From Mesorhizobium sp. M3A.F.Ca.ET.080.04.2.1 (lineage in GTDB: Bacteria; Pseudomonadota; Alphaproteobacteria; Rhizobiales; Rhizobiaceae), in the NCBI RefSeq assembly GCF_003952525.1, contig NZ_CP034451.1:372001-436000 (forward strand): a stretch of DNA of 64,000 bases, read 5' to 3'. This document shows, one piece after another, positions 18,138 to 26,986 of this stretch (position 1 is its first letter; every line of letters begins with the position of its first letter). The notes under the pieces are model-generated. The model ran no database searches. It had not been told where the DNA came from and worked only from the letters and a program-made list of their open reading frames with translations. A program made the position numbers and the translations under genes.

Positions 18138-20159
18138 TTAGTTTGCGATTGTCACGATGAGATTGCCACTGTCGTCTACGGCACCGCTGGTGCCGGGCGG
18201 GAGCACGGCTATCGAGTCCGTATATTCGACGATGCTCGGGCCCGTTACCGTAAAGCCGGGCTTGAGATCGCTGTTGCTGTATAGCGACGACCTGATCCAG
18301 TGGCCGTCGAAGTAAACGTCACGACTGGCGCCGTTGGCGCGGCCTGCCTGAGCTCCGAAGTTGAAGTGCGGGGGCTCCTTCAAGGCGCCGACAGCAGTCA
18401 CACCAAGTGCCACGAAAGCAATCGGGAAGTCGTCCGAGCTAACTCCATATTCGAGCCGGTGGGCGTTGTGGAACGCATCAGCGATCGACGCGATCTGGCC
18501 CTTCGAGATAATTCCGTTCGGAATATCCGTGTCGACTTCGTAAGTCTGGCCGACATAGCGCATCTGCGCGGTGCGGGTGATCTTGGTTTCCGAGGCTCCG
18601 ATACCGTCAGCCAGGAGACGGTGACGGGCCTTTTCCTCCAACTCGGCGTAGAGACGGTTCAGATCCGAAACGTCGACATCGTCAAGGGATGCGTAGTGAA
18701 AGGCCTCCACGTCATGGCGAATGTTCATCGCAGTGGCGCCAAAGGCAGAGGCGACGCCTGCCTGGCCTGGAATGATGACCTTCGGGATGTTCATCGCCTG
18801 AGCAACAAAGCACGCATGCATCGGACCGGCGCCGCCAAAACTTGCCAGCACGAAGTCGCGCGGGTCGCGAGCCCTGGCCACGACCACACCCTTGACCGCC
18901 TGCGCCATCGTTTCACACGATATGCGGATCATGCCTTCAGCGGTTTCGAGGCGCGACAGGCCGATCTTGGCGGCCAGCTTATCAATCGCCATTTCGGCGG
19001 CCGCAACGTCTAGCTCGAATTTGTCCGAGAGCGACGGGTTCAGCCTGCCCAGGATCAGATTGGAATCCGTGATCGTCGGCTCGGTTCCGCCGCGGCGGTA
19101 GCATGCCGGGCCGGGCTCCGAGCCAGCGCTGCGTGGCCCAACTCGCAAGGATCCACCCTCATCGACCCAGCCGATCGAGCCCCCGCCGGCACCGACCGAG
19201 TGGATGTCAAGCATCGGGACGCTTACCGGCACCTCCCATTCCAGCTCATAGCTGCGCGTGATGAGCCCCTTGCCGTGCTCGACGATGGAGGCATCGAAGC
19301 TGGTGCCGCCGACATCTGTATGAATGATGTTGTCGAAGTGGGTCGTACGGCTGAGATAAGACGCATAGGCGACACCGCCGGCCGGACCGGACTCGATGAG
19401 CTCCTCTGGCCGATCCTTGGCGTTCTTGGCGCCCATGACACCGCCATTGCTCTTCAAGATCAGCAGCGAGCCGCGAAAACCCTTGGACTTCAGGGCATCC
19501 TCCAGGCGGTCGAAGTAGGACGTCATTACAGGCATCATGCATGCCCGGATCGCTGTCGTCGTGAAGCGTCCATGCTCGCGGAAAATTGGCCTCGTCTCAG
19601 CCGAGATGACGATATGCACATCCGGATTGGCCTCGCGGACGATCTCGCGCATCCGCTGTTCGTGGGCTGGATTTGCGTAGGAATTGATGAACCCAATCCC
19701 CACTGACTGGATGCCGCGCTGCGCGATCGTTTCCGCCACCTGCTGGGCAATGTTCTCATCGAGGGGACGGCGGGTCTCCCCCTTCACCGACATGCGCTCC
19801 GGGATCGCAAAGCGATTGCGGCGGCGAATCAGCGGTTCCGGCTTCGATTGATATGGATCATAGAGAGCCTTGCGGTGCTGGCGGCCGATCTCGATAGTGT
19901 CACGAAACCCTTCCGTCGTGATGAAGGCAGCGTCCGGATAATTCCGCTCGATCAAGGAATTGGTGGCGGTGGTGGTGCCGTGCATCAAGAAGGAAATCTG
20001 ATCGAAGGGAATGCCGGCGGCCTCGATCGATTGGACGACGCCCTTTGAGCGGTCATCTTTCGTCGTCAAGACTTTAGCTGTCGTGTAGGATTTGTCTGAT
20101 TCATCCCATGCGAAAAGATCGGTGAACGTGCCACCGACGTCAATGCCGACGCGCCACAT
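18138..20159 (-). CDS. hyuA: Hydantoinase A / N-methylhydantoinase subunit
   Basis: ATP-binding partner of HyuB, 673 residues, in the ASKHA fold. The phosphate-1 motif GIDVGGTFTD is at residues 5-14; MHGTTTATNSLIER, the second phosphate-type motif TDVGGTSFD and VGAGGGSIGWVDEGG follow in order. Together with HyuB it should phosphorylate and open an amide ring. The ATG at 20159 follows AGGAG. It is the first gene of the hyuA-hyuB-livKHMGF-MFS run, and its upstream gap contains a dyad shared with the divergent MerR-type regulator. Confidence 0.93.
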   Translation of the reverse strand: MWRVGIDVGGTFTDLFAWDESDKSYTTAKVLTTKDDRSKGVVQSIEAAGIPFDQISFLMHGTTTATNSLIERNYPDAAFITTEGFRDTIEIGRQHRKALYDPYQSKPEPLIRRRNRFAIPERMSVKGETRRPLDENIAQQVAETIAQRGIQSVGIGFINSYANPAHEQRMREIVREANPDVHIVISAETRPIFREHGRFTTTAIRACMMPVMTSYFDRLEDALKSKGFRGSLLILKSNGGVMGAKNAKDRPEELIESGPAGGVAYASYLSRTTHFDNIIHTDVGGTSFDASIVEHGKGLITRSYELEWEVPVSVPMLDIHSVGAGGGSIGWVDEGGSLRVGPRSAGSEPGPACYRRGGTEPTITDSNLILGRLNPSLSDKFELDVAAAEMAIDKLAAKIGLSRLETAEGMIRISCETMAQAVKGVVVARARDPRDFVLASFGGAGPMHACFVAQAMNIPKVIIPGQAGVASAFGATAMNIRHDVEAFHYASLDDVDVSDLNRLYAELEEKARHRLLADGIGASETKITRTAQMRYVGQTYEVDTDIPNGIISKGQIASIADAFHNAHRLEYGVSSDDFPIAFVALGVTAVGALKEPPHFNFGAQAGRANGASRDVYFDGHWIRSSLYSNSDLKPGFTVTGPSIVEYTDSIAVLPPGTSGAVDDSGNLIVTIAN

Positions 20160-20234
20160 CTACAGTGTTCTCCTATGTTCCCAGGCGATATTTTAGTTTT
20201 TTGGAGGCGCCTTGGGCGCGCTCGATCGCTCCTG

Positions 20235-20290
20235 AAAACTCTACATCTGAGTTGTAGATTGTCAAGCACGGTATGTAGAGTTATTTTTGC
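20235..20290. promoter_or_regulatory. Overlapping divergent promoters and MerR-type dyad between hyuA and its regulator
   Basis: A perfect interrupted palindrome, TCTACA-7 bases-TGTAGA, lies at 20240-20258. A wider inverted pair, AACTCTACAT at 20237-20246 and ATGTAGAGTT at 20273-20282, encloses it, so the TCTACAT half-site occurs three times. For hyuA (minus strand), TTGACA (20265-20260) is followed after 16 bases by TAGAGT (20243-20238), with the dyad in the spacer as is typical for MerR regulators. For the regulator gene (plus strand), TTGTCA (20259-20264) and TATTTT (20282-20287) are 17 bases apart. The layout suggests one protein controls both directions. Confidence 0.65.
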
Positions 20291-20375
20291 AACCTCAGTG
20301 CTGAAAGACCGTCTGCAAAACGCGGCAAGGACCCCCTTGGCGGTGGCAGCCCCCCGCGACGAAGCAGACCCGGAG

Positions 20376-21227
20376 ATGAAAATGCGGCATGAACCGAATG
20401 CGGGCACCGAATTGAAGATATCCGATCTCAGTCGCCTCACGGGCGTGCCCGTTTCCACTTTACGGGTCTGGGGCGAACGAGGCCTGCTCACCCCGCGCGT
20501 CACGCCGGCGGGATATCGAATCTACAACCAGGACCACGTTAAACAGGCTGCGGACATCAAGCGCCTGCGCACGCTGCAAGGCTTGAGCATCGCGGCAATA
20601 AAGGCTGCTCTTCCGGGCAATGATGCTTCCGGCCATGCCAACGCTGTGACGTCTGGAAATGAGCCTGATGCCAATGCGACCAATTCTGTCGGGGCAAGGC
20701 TCAGGTCGCTTCGCCAAGCCCGTAAGTTGACCATACGCGAAGTTGCCAATCAGACTGGCATTCCGCAATCGGTCCTGGCCTCCATAGAGCGTACTTCGCT
20801 GGGCGTGCAGATTCCCGAAGGCAAGACGCTTGCATCATTCTACGGCGTCACGCTGACTTCCCTCATGGCCACGCCCTTGACGGAACATAACAAGGAAGTG
20901 ATTTCCTCTTCCGATGGGGGTCAGGTTCTGCCGACGCTCGGCAAGGGTCTGAGGATCGAACAGCTGGCCACTGGCAGAGACATGATGGATTGCCAACGCT
21001 GGTTTATTGAGCCGGGCGTGAACAGTCACGGCGCCTACAGCCATGATGGCGAGGAATTCGTGTACGTTCTTTTCGGGGAGTTCAAGATCACCGTCGAGGA
21101 GACCCGCGTCCATCATTTGCGGCAGGGCGAAAGCATCTACTTCAAGAGCAATTGGAAGCATTCCTGGTCCAACCCAGGCCAGACGACGACGGTCCTGATC
21201 TGGGTAAATACGCCACCAAGTTTCTAG
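20376..21227 (+). CDS. Three-domain regulator: MerR HTH + XRE HTH + cupin
   Basis: Predicted transcription factor of 283 residues with an unusual set of domains. Residues about 12-80 are a MerR-type winged helix (LKISDLSRLTGVPVSTLRVWGERGLL, then RIYNQDHV). Residues about 105-165 are a second, XRE/Cro-type helix-turn-helix (ARLRSLRQARKLTIREVANQTG, PQSVLASIE). The last third is a cupin (GAYSHDGEEFVYVLFGEF, then LRQGESIYFKSNWKHSW), probably the ligand sensor. The ATG at 20376 with GGAG close upstream is chosen; the frame is open further up but through the putative promoter. Divergent from hyuA, it is the likely regulator of the hydantoinase run. Confidence 0.85.
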   Translation: MKMRHEPNAGTELKISDLSRLTGVPVSTLRVWGERGLLTPRVTPAGYRIYNQDHVKQAADIKRLRTLQGLSIAAIKAALPGNDASGHANAVTSGNEPDANATNSVGARLRSLRQARKLTIREVANQTGIPQSVLASIERTSLGVQIPEGKTLASFYGVTLTSLMATPLTEHNKEVISSSDGGQVLPTLGKGLRIEQLATGRDMMDCQRWFIEPGVNSHGAYSHDGEEFVYVLFGEFKITVEETRVHHLRQGESIYFKSNWKHSWSNPGQTTTVLIWVNTPPSF

Positions 21228-21374
21228 CGCAGCAGCCACCACAACAGGACAGCGCCCAGGTATTGCTGTTGGACCATTGTTGGCTGCCGCCTATTCTCGC
21301 GGCCTAATGGCGGGTTACCAACGGGCGACGACTGTTAACGATTGCATCGGTACGACTGAAGTAGCGCATAGCCA

Positions 21375-22085
21375 ATGGCCGACAAAACACAATTCGGACT
21401 GACAGCCCTCGACACGGTGCCCCTGCATGAGAAAGTCTATCTGGAACTGGTTCGGGCGCTGATGTCGGGTCAGTTCCAGCCGGGCCAGAAGCTGACCTCG
21501 CGCAAGCTGGCCAAGGAACTCGGCACGAGCGACATGCCAGTGCGCAGCGCCTTCATGCGACTGCAGGCGCTGAGAGCGCTGAGCCCGATGCCGAACGGCA
21601 GCGTCGAGGTGCCGACCATCTCGGCCGACCGCTTCCAGCAACTGACCGATGTACGCACGATCCTCGAAGGCAACGCCACCGAGCTCGCCACCAAACTCAT
21701 CAACGGCAACAATCTGCGCGCAATCCGCCGCCACTGCACCGAGCTCACCCAAGCCGCCCGCAGCGGCGACATCGATGACTATCTGCGCAAGAACCACGAC
21801 TTCAAATTCTCGATCTACCGCCATTGCGGCAACGAGCAGATGATCTTCCTGATCGAGACGGTGTGGATGCAGGTGGGTCCCTTCCTCAGGAACCTGCGCA
21901 TCGGCTTCGAGGACGACCTCGCCGGCATTCTCGAAATCGACTACCACGAGGAGGTGGTCGCGGCGATCGAGGCCGGCGACGGCAAGCGAGCGCACGCAGC
22001 CATCGTGCGCGAGATCGACCAAGCCGTCACGCAAATCCTGCGCAGGCCGGCGGGTGTGACAGAAGCCTGCCCTTCAGGCGAATGA
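21375..22085 (+). CDS. GntR-family regulator (FCD subfamily)
   Basis: Transcription regulator of 236 residues. The N-terminal winged helix-turn-helix covers about 15-80 (LMSGQFQPGQKLTSRKLAKELGTSDMPVRSAF), and the rest is an all-helical FCD domain with the metal-ligand pattern D..R at LTDVRTILEG and the histidines in KNHDFKFSIYRH. FCD regulators sense small acids or amino-acid-like compounds. It lies between the MerR-type regulator and the NCS1 permease genes, convergent with the latter, so it may control the permease pair or the hyu run. Confidence 0.9.
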   Translation: MADKTQFGLTALDTVPLHEKVYLELVRALMSGQFQPGQKLTSRKLAKELGTSDMPVRSAFMRLQALRALSPMPNGSVEVPTISADRFQQLTDVRTILEGNATELATKLINGNNLRAIRRHCTELTQAARSGDIDDYLRKNHDFKFSIYRHCGNEQMIFLIETVWMQVGPFLRNLRIGFEDDLAGILEIDYHEEVVAAIEAGDGKRAHAAIVREIDQAVTQILRRPAGVTEACPSGE

Positions 22086-22208
22086 ACAGGTCGGAGAATT
22101 GAATGCATCAGAAGAAGCACTTCGCACCAGGGTGCGAAGCTTGCCTGGGAGTGTGTGCCAAGCTGGCAGAGCTCGACGCGAGCGGCCCGCCAGCCTGGCG
22201 CCAATCGC

Positions 22209-23678
22209 TCAAAGTGCCGGCACGACCTCAGGAGTTGGCTTGCGAGCCTCGCCATAGCCGCCGATGCCTGACGGAATAACGATTGCGCGCATTGCGACAT
22301 AGTAGACGATCGCAGCCAGGACCATGGTCGGAATACCGGCACCCAGATAGCCTGCGTAGGCGTTCATCGAGGCGGCCACCGGGTCATACATCCAAAGATA
22401 GAGCGCGATAGACCCCAGCGAGATGACAATCGCCACCCAGTTCACGCCGCCCCAGAACCAATAGATGTTACGGGAGTCACGCGAAAACAGATGCTCCGGT
22501 TCGAGCCGCTCCTTTCGCAGAAGGAAGTAGTCGACAAGGGTGATCCCCGTGATGCCGACGAACATCACACCGTTGATCGACAGCCAACTCATCACCGAGG
22601 CAATGACCCACTCCGTGCGAAACGCGACATAGATGCCAGGCAGCAGGATCAAGCCAAGAAGAAGGTCCCAGCGCAACCTTGTCAGGGGCCGGATCTGTTG
22701 GATGGAGACGCCGGAAAGATAGATCATGATGATCATGGTAGCGACATTGGCAAGCAGAACGAACGACATGATGGCCGTTCCAAACACCGGGCCGCCAAGC
22801 TTGATCATCCAAATGGTCGGATCGGGGGTTCCAGCCGACACGGCCGCCAGAGCCGCGACCATCGAAATCACGGCAGCGCCCAACACGCCGACGCCGACGA
22901 CGGAAGGACCCATGATGTGGCGCCGCTTGCCGACAAGACGTGTCAGCCCGCCCATGACGGGCCACCAAGTCAACGAGTTCGATACGCCGAACTCGACGGC
23001 GAGCGCGAAGCCTTGGGTCTTCGTCTTGACCAAGGCCTGATCGACCGGAACGTCAATGGCGAAAACGGCCGGACCAAACTGGTACAGAAGGATGCCCAGC
23101 ATGATGGCGGTCACAACCATGTGGCCGGGCGCTATGTAATTGCTCAGACGCTCGAAAAGCCACGGCCCGCGGCTTGCAATGAGCCAGACCAGAAAGAGCG
23201 ACGCCAGCGCCAGCACTATCACCATGCCCTCGACAGGTCGATCGGTGGACTGCTCAAGTGTCTGAACAACATTGGCCGCACCGCGCGCCGTGAGGGCAAC
23301 GACGACGTAAGTCCAACCGATGAGCGTGGCCAGAAGGCCGAACAGGGGCAGCAGCACGCCGTATGTGCCGAACGACGACTTGGCGGCGTCGATTGTGTCC
23401 ACGCCATATTTGTACGAAGGAACGGCGGAAGCCAGCGTCACCGCGGCCATCCCGATCAGCAACCCGGCCAGATAGCCTAAGATGCCGATGCGCGTATCCC
23501 CGACATAGGGCAGATACCCTCCGATAAGGAACGCCCAAGTGGCGGCGCTAAAAGCGCAGCACGTCCACGTGAATGACGAATAGCTGTTGTAGATTCGTTC
23601 ATGGCTGCGAAGCGGCAGCCTGCCCGCCAGGGCCTCGCTCACAACGCGGGCCTGCACTCCCTTGACATCGCCGCTCAT
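22209..23678 (-). CDS. NCS1-family permease (cytosine/purine/hydantoin type)
   Basis: Cation-coupled nucleobase/hydantoin symporter family protein, 489 residues with about 12 membrane helices. The N-terminal half contains SFTWTCCAFSAATWAFLIGGYLPY, the family's first helices, and the C-terminal half VGITGITLVDYFLLRK, a strong NCS1 hallmark. The ATG at 23678 overlaps the stop of the small upstream gene in ATGA, so translation is coupled. A longer open frame upstream is the shadow of that small gene. NCS1 members carry cytosine, allantoin, hydantoins or purines. With hyuAB nearby, a hydantoin-like substrate is plausible. Confidence 0.9.
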   Translation of the reverse strand: MSGDVKGVQARVVSEALAGRLPLRSHERIYNSYSSFTWTCCAFSAATWAFLIGGYLPYVGDTRIGILGYLAGLLIGMAAVTLASAVPSYKYGVDTIDAAKSSFGTYGVLLPLFGLLATLIGWTYVVVALTARGAANVVQTLEQSTDRPVEGMVIVLALASLFLVWLIASRGPWLFERLSNYIAPGHMVVTAIMLGILLYQFGPAVFAIDVPVDQALVKTKTQGFALAVEFGVSNSLTWWPVMGGLTRLVGKRRHIMGPSVVGVGVLGAAVISMVAALAAVSAGTPDPTIWMIKLGGPVFGTAIMSFVLLANVATMIIMIYLSGVSIQQIRPLTRLRWDLLLGLILLPGIYVAFRTEWVIASVMSWLSINGVMFVGITGITLVDYFLLRKERLEPEHLFSRDSRNIYWFWGGVNWVAIVISLGSIALYLWMYDPVAASMNAYAGYLGAGIPTMVLAAIVYYVAMRAIVIPSGIGGYGEARKPTPEVVPAL

Positions 23679-23911
23679 AGCGCACCTCTGCCAATGACGA
23701 CCAGCGTGCCAATCCAGATCGCCGCTCCGACGGCAGCCCACAACAGTCCTTCGATGATGATAGGCCTTGATGTGGCGAAGCAGTCCGACGAGGCATGCGG
23801 GTCCATGCGGAGGCTCTGAAGCCGTAACGCCAGTTCCTTGTCGAGTTCGCGGGAGAGGTCCCCCGACGCTCCGCCGGCACCAGCGCCGGCGAGACCTGAT
23901 AGCTCGGTCAT
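23675..23911 (-). CDS. Small single-helix membrane protein coupled to the NCS1 permease
   Basis: A 78-residue protein that I do not recognise. It has a Gly/Ala-rich N-terminus, a charged central helix (SRELDKELALRLQSLRMDP) and one C-terminal transmembrane segment (IIEGLLWAAVGAAIWIGTLVVIG). Its stop overlaps the permease start by 4 bases (ATGA). The strict coupling and the topology suggest an accessory subunit or stabiliser of the permease. Downstream position of a full-length transporter and absence of another role support this, but no known family can be named. Confidence 0.7.
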   Translation of the reverse strand: MTELSGLAGAGAGGASGDLSRELDKELALRLQSLRMDPHASSDCFATSRPIIIEGLLWAAVGAAIWIGTLVVIGRGAL

Positions 23912-24316
23912 TGTTGTGTTTCCCCTTGCTGCACCAATTTGATTTTCCGCGGAGCGCTGGGTGCCTGGCTCCGCAACTTACCAAAAAGCTAACACCATGA
24001 TCTCACTTTTGTCCACATAATTTACCGTCATTTGCCACAAAACTTCACATTTCGGACTGGTATGGTCGCCAGCTTGCCGCAGCAATCCGCGCTAGGGTCT
24101 CGCACGCGATTGAGTTGATGATGTCGGTTGGGCGACGCCAAGGCCTGATTGATCTGCCGCACTCGAGGAGATTAAGACCTGTGAATTTTGGCGGGGTGGA
24201 CAAGAGTCACGCGATCCAGCGCCCCGCTCCAGCAAGGCTCGATGCCGTCAAATCTGAAAGCCGCAAATCATCGCCGGAAACCTATGTCATTTTGGGCCGC
24301 GATTGGCCTCGCAAGG
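23912..24316. other. Intergenic region upstream of the small protein/NCS1 pair
   Basis: About 400 bases with no gene I can support. The part at 23985-24060 is clearly AT-richer than its surroundings and should hold the minus-strand promoter of the permease pair. It contains an imperfect inverted repeat (TTTTGTCCA near 24006 and TGCCACAAAA near 24033) that could bind a regulator such as the nearby GntR protein. The rest, up to the surE stop, shows nothing. Confidence 0.4.
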
Positions 24317-25162
24317 TCAGGGAACGCTGCTTTCTTCCACCACAATCGAGGCATTCAGATCCGCAATCGTGCCTCTTGTCCACGCGAGCAAGTGCCGTCG
24401 GGCATGCCGGTCGGTCCATGCGAAGTTCATCGGGGTGACGGAGGCGCACCCGTCGGACAATGCTCGCACGTCGGTACCAGGGCTCCCCTCGAAAACCGGG
24501 TCTTGCTCGGGATGGGTGGCAAACAGCAACCATCCGCGCCCGCCGTCGGTTTCAACGACGGGTATCTTCGAACGTTGCCACACCCTTCGATCGAGCGAGG
24601 CCATGACAACCGACCTCGCCGGTCTTGCAGGCGCGTTGAAATTAAGGACTGAGCGTCCTGGCAGACGGCGGCGATCTTCCACCATTCGCTTGACCAGGCG
24701 AGTCATCAGGGCAGCGCCAGGTTCGAAATCATAACCATCGAGATCAACCAGCCGAAAACGGCCGTCACGCGATTGCTGGGAGGCGGCAAGCGACGGAAAG
24801 CCCAGCATGGCACCCTCAATTGCAGAGCCTAACGTGCTCGAATATGTCGCGTCGTCACCAAGGTTTGCCCCCTCGTTTATCCCCGAGACCACGGCATCCA
24901 CGTCGACGGTCAGCCCAGCAAAAACGGCCACCCGAACACAATCCGTCGGTGTTCCGTTGGTTGAATAAACGGGATTTCCATCGTCGCCACCGACGCGGTT
25001 CAAAACGATAGGCTTGCGAAATGAAGCAGATCTGGCTGTGCCGCTGCGTGGTCCGTCCGGCGCCACCGTGACCACGGACATGCCCGCAGCGACAAGAGCG
25101 TCGCGCGCGGCGGCCACTCCCGGGGAAAGATAGCCGTCATCGTTCGTGAGCAGGATTTTCAC
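24317..25162 (-). CDS. surE: SurE-like 5'-nucleotidase / phosphatase
   Basis: Metal-dependent phosphatase of the SurE family, 281 residues from a GTG start at 25162 with AAGGA 8 bases upstream; the longer frame adds a non-conserved head. The N-terminal ILLTNDDGYLSPG supplies the two metal-binding Asp residues, TNGTPTDCV and SGINEGANLGDDATYSST follow, then EGAMLGFPSLAAS, all in family order. Housekeeping SurE sits beside pcm and rpoS-type genes; this copy instead ends a cupin-oxidase operon, so it may dephosphorylate a pathway intermediate. The usual APDRNQSG motif is APDGPRSG here. Confidence 0.88.
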   Translation of the reverse strand: MKILLTNDDGYLSPGVAAARDALVAAGMSVVTVAPDGPRSGTARSASFRKPIVLNRVGGDDGNPVYSTNGTPTDCVRVAVFAGLTVDVDAVVSGINEGANLGDDATYSSTLGSAIEGAMLGFPSLAASQQSRDGRFRLVDLDGYDFEPGAALMTRLVKRMVEDRRRLPGRSVLNFNAPARPARSVVMASLDRRVWQRSKIPVVETDGGRGWLLFATHPEQDPVFEGSPGTDVRALSDGCASVTPMNFAWTDRHARRHLLAWTRGTIADLNASIVVEESSVP

Positions 25163-25191
25163 GTCAAGTTTCCTTTGCTGGCAGAAGGACG

Positions 25192-26355
25192 TCAGGCTGC
25201 CTCGGGCAGCAGGGACGGGCGATCCGGCAGACATACTTCGCCTTGGGGCACGGTGATCGGCTTTCCAAGCAGCGCCCATTCAGCTGCAAGAGCGCCCAGG
25301 ACAACACCGCTAGTGATGCCGACACCGCCAAGGCCCGCCACGACAAGCACGGAAGGGTCGGCTTTATAGGGTCCGACCTGGAACAGCCCATCCGCGCTCA
25401 AAGGATAAAGCCCGCACCATCCGGCGCGAAAGCCTAGGTCATCGACCTTCAGGCGCTCGCTGACCATCTGGGCTACCTTGAGAAAATTGTCATCGCCGTC
25501 CGGGGGGCTGAAATTGTCGGGATCAGTGACCGCCAGACCCGGCACGGAGTCATATGTGTGCAACCCGGCGATCAGCGAGTCCGGGCCGTCCTGCCGGAAA
25601 TAGATACCTTCGGCCGCCTGTCCTGGCACATAGAAATTGCACATCGGCACCGTGTAGCCGAGATCGCGCGGGAGCTTGACCCGTACCACCTCATGAACCT
25701 CTGGGTTCACGGCCACGGGATGACCCAATGTCTTGCCGACCTGTGGCGCCCAGGCTCCGGCGGCGTTGATGACAATGTCGGCTTCGACCTCGCCTCCGCT
25801 GGTCGACAGCACATGCACAGAGCCGTCCTTGCGATAGGCGTTGAGTTGGGTGTTCAGCAGAAAGCGAACGCCTTTTTCGCGCGCCTCCTCGACCATGACC
25901 GAGCATAGCAGATGGCCATCGAGATGGCCGTCATTGGGGCCGTAAAGAGCCGCGGTGACGTCATCGATCGCGAGATCCGGGACCAGCTTTTTTATCTCTG
26001 CGCGCGAAAGAATCTGCGCATCCGTTGCCCCCAAACTCCTTTGGAAGGCCAACGAGTGTTCGAAGGCGCCCACGTCCGCATCCTGTGTTGCAAACCGCAG
26101 GTTTCCGATGCGGGCGAGCGGCAGTCCTCGATCGCGCTCGAAACGGAACAGCAATTCGCGCTCGCGAACTCTGATCTCGATGTCCAGCGGACGAAGAGTC
26201 TGGGCGTTGTAGACGCCCGCCGACAGTCCTGAGGAGCCGGATGCGGGTGTGGCCTTGTCGATGACGACGATATCTTTCGCGCCCAGTTCGGCTGCGCGGC
26301 GCGCAGCCCCGCAGCCGGAAACTCCAGCGCCGATAATTGCAATGCGCGGGCTCAT
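25192..26355 (-). CDS. FAD-dependent amino-acid/amine oxidase (DAO family)
   Basis: Flavoprotein of the D-amino-acid oxidase/sarcosine oxidase beta family, 387 residues. The FAD motif IAIIGAGVSGCGAARRAAELG starts at residue 5, followed by VVIDKATPASGSSG; INAAGAWAPQVG and the C-terminal VVAGLGGVGITSG complete the fold. It should oxidise the C-N bond of a secondary or primary amine or amino acid. Its start overlaps the cupin stop by 4 bases, and surE follows after 29 bases, so the three form one operon. Confidence 0.9.
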   Translation of the reverse strand: MSPRIAIIGAGVSGCGAARRAAELGAKDIVVIDKATPASGSSGLSAGVYNAQTLRPLDIEIRVRERELLFRFERDRGLPLARIGNLRFATQDADVGAFEHSLAFQRSLGATDAQILSRAEIKKLVPDLAIDDVTAALYGPNDGHLDGHLLCSVMVEEAREKGVRFLLNTQLNAYRKDGSVHVLSTSGGEVEADIVINAAGAWAPQVGKTLGHPVAVNPEVHEVVRVKLPRDLGYTVPMCNFYVPGQAAEGIYFRQDGPDSLIAGLHTYDSVPGLAVTDPDNFSPPDGDDNFLKVAQMVSERLKVDDLGFRAGWCGLYPLSADGLFQVGPYKADPSVLVVAGLGGVGITSGVVLGALAAEWALLGKPITVPQGEVCLPDRPSLLPEAA

Positions 26356-26735
26356 GCTGGCTCTCCTCCAATTTCCAGATTTGCAGCTTGCCTCGCCCGC
26401 CAGTCGACTGGCGCAATGGATATGAACACCATCGCGTCGTCGCCCTGATATTCGAGCTCGGTACCTTCAGGGATCCACAGAACGTCGCCCGGCCCCAACT
26501 CGTGCACTTCGCCGTCAGATTTCAGGCGGAACTTGCCCGAGATGCCCGCAATCAACTCATCGTATCGGACAGTCCAGGCCACCGAACGTCCATCGAAGCG
26601 GGCAAGGTAGGCTCCCATGGTGGTCGAGTCGCCCGGCCCCACCAGCCGGCTGATGGACGCCGCGCCCGGCCCGTCGCCGTATGGCGAAAAGGCGACCTTG
26701 CCTGCCTCGAATTTACGAATCCCGCTTGGCGTCAT
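26352..26735 (-). CDS. EutQ-like cupin protein
   Basis: Small cupin of 127 residues, similar in layout to the cupin part of EutQ of ethanolamine utilisation. The beta-barrel core is visible as SVAWTVRYDELIAGISGKF, then GDVLWIPEGTELEYQGDD. The classical metal-binding His residues of cupins are not obvious, as in EutQ. It is translationally coupled (ATGA) to the downstream FAD oxidase. A role as an acetyl-transfer or product-handling partner for an amine oxidase pathway is inference; a simple sensor or isomerase role is also possible. Confidence 0.8.
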   Translation of the reverse strand: MTPSGIRKFEAGKVAFSPYGDGPGAASISRLVGPGDSTTMGAYLARFDGRSVAWTVRYDELIAGISGKFRLKSDGEVHELGPGDVLWIPEGTELEYQGDDAMVFISIAPVDWRARQAANLEIGGEPA

Positions 26736-26986
26736 TTTTTTGTCTCATCTGCACGCACTGCACGATCGGCAAGTCGCGATAGCTGCATTTGGCCGGCCCA
26801 CCAGCCTTCATTTTCAATACAATCGGCCAATCGAAGCTCTCGGCGGCGAATTGGTATCGCCACCGCGTAACGGGCTTCTCCAAGCCGTCACCAGTGAGAT
26901 TGCAGGGCCAAACGTGGAGCATCAGCTCCCTGGATTTGGCAGGCCGCACATCTGTCGTTTTACTCGTTATATTTGCTGAACTAAGT

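Noticed and set aside
24115..24652. Plus-strand frames opposite the end of surE
   Set aside because: They run antisense through conserved SurE motifs and show no protein-like composition.
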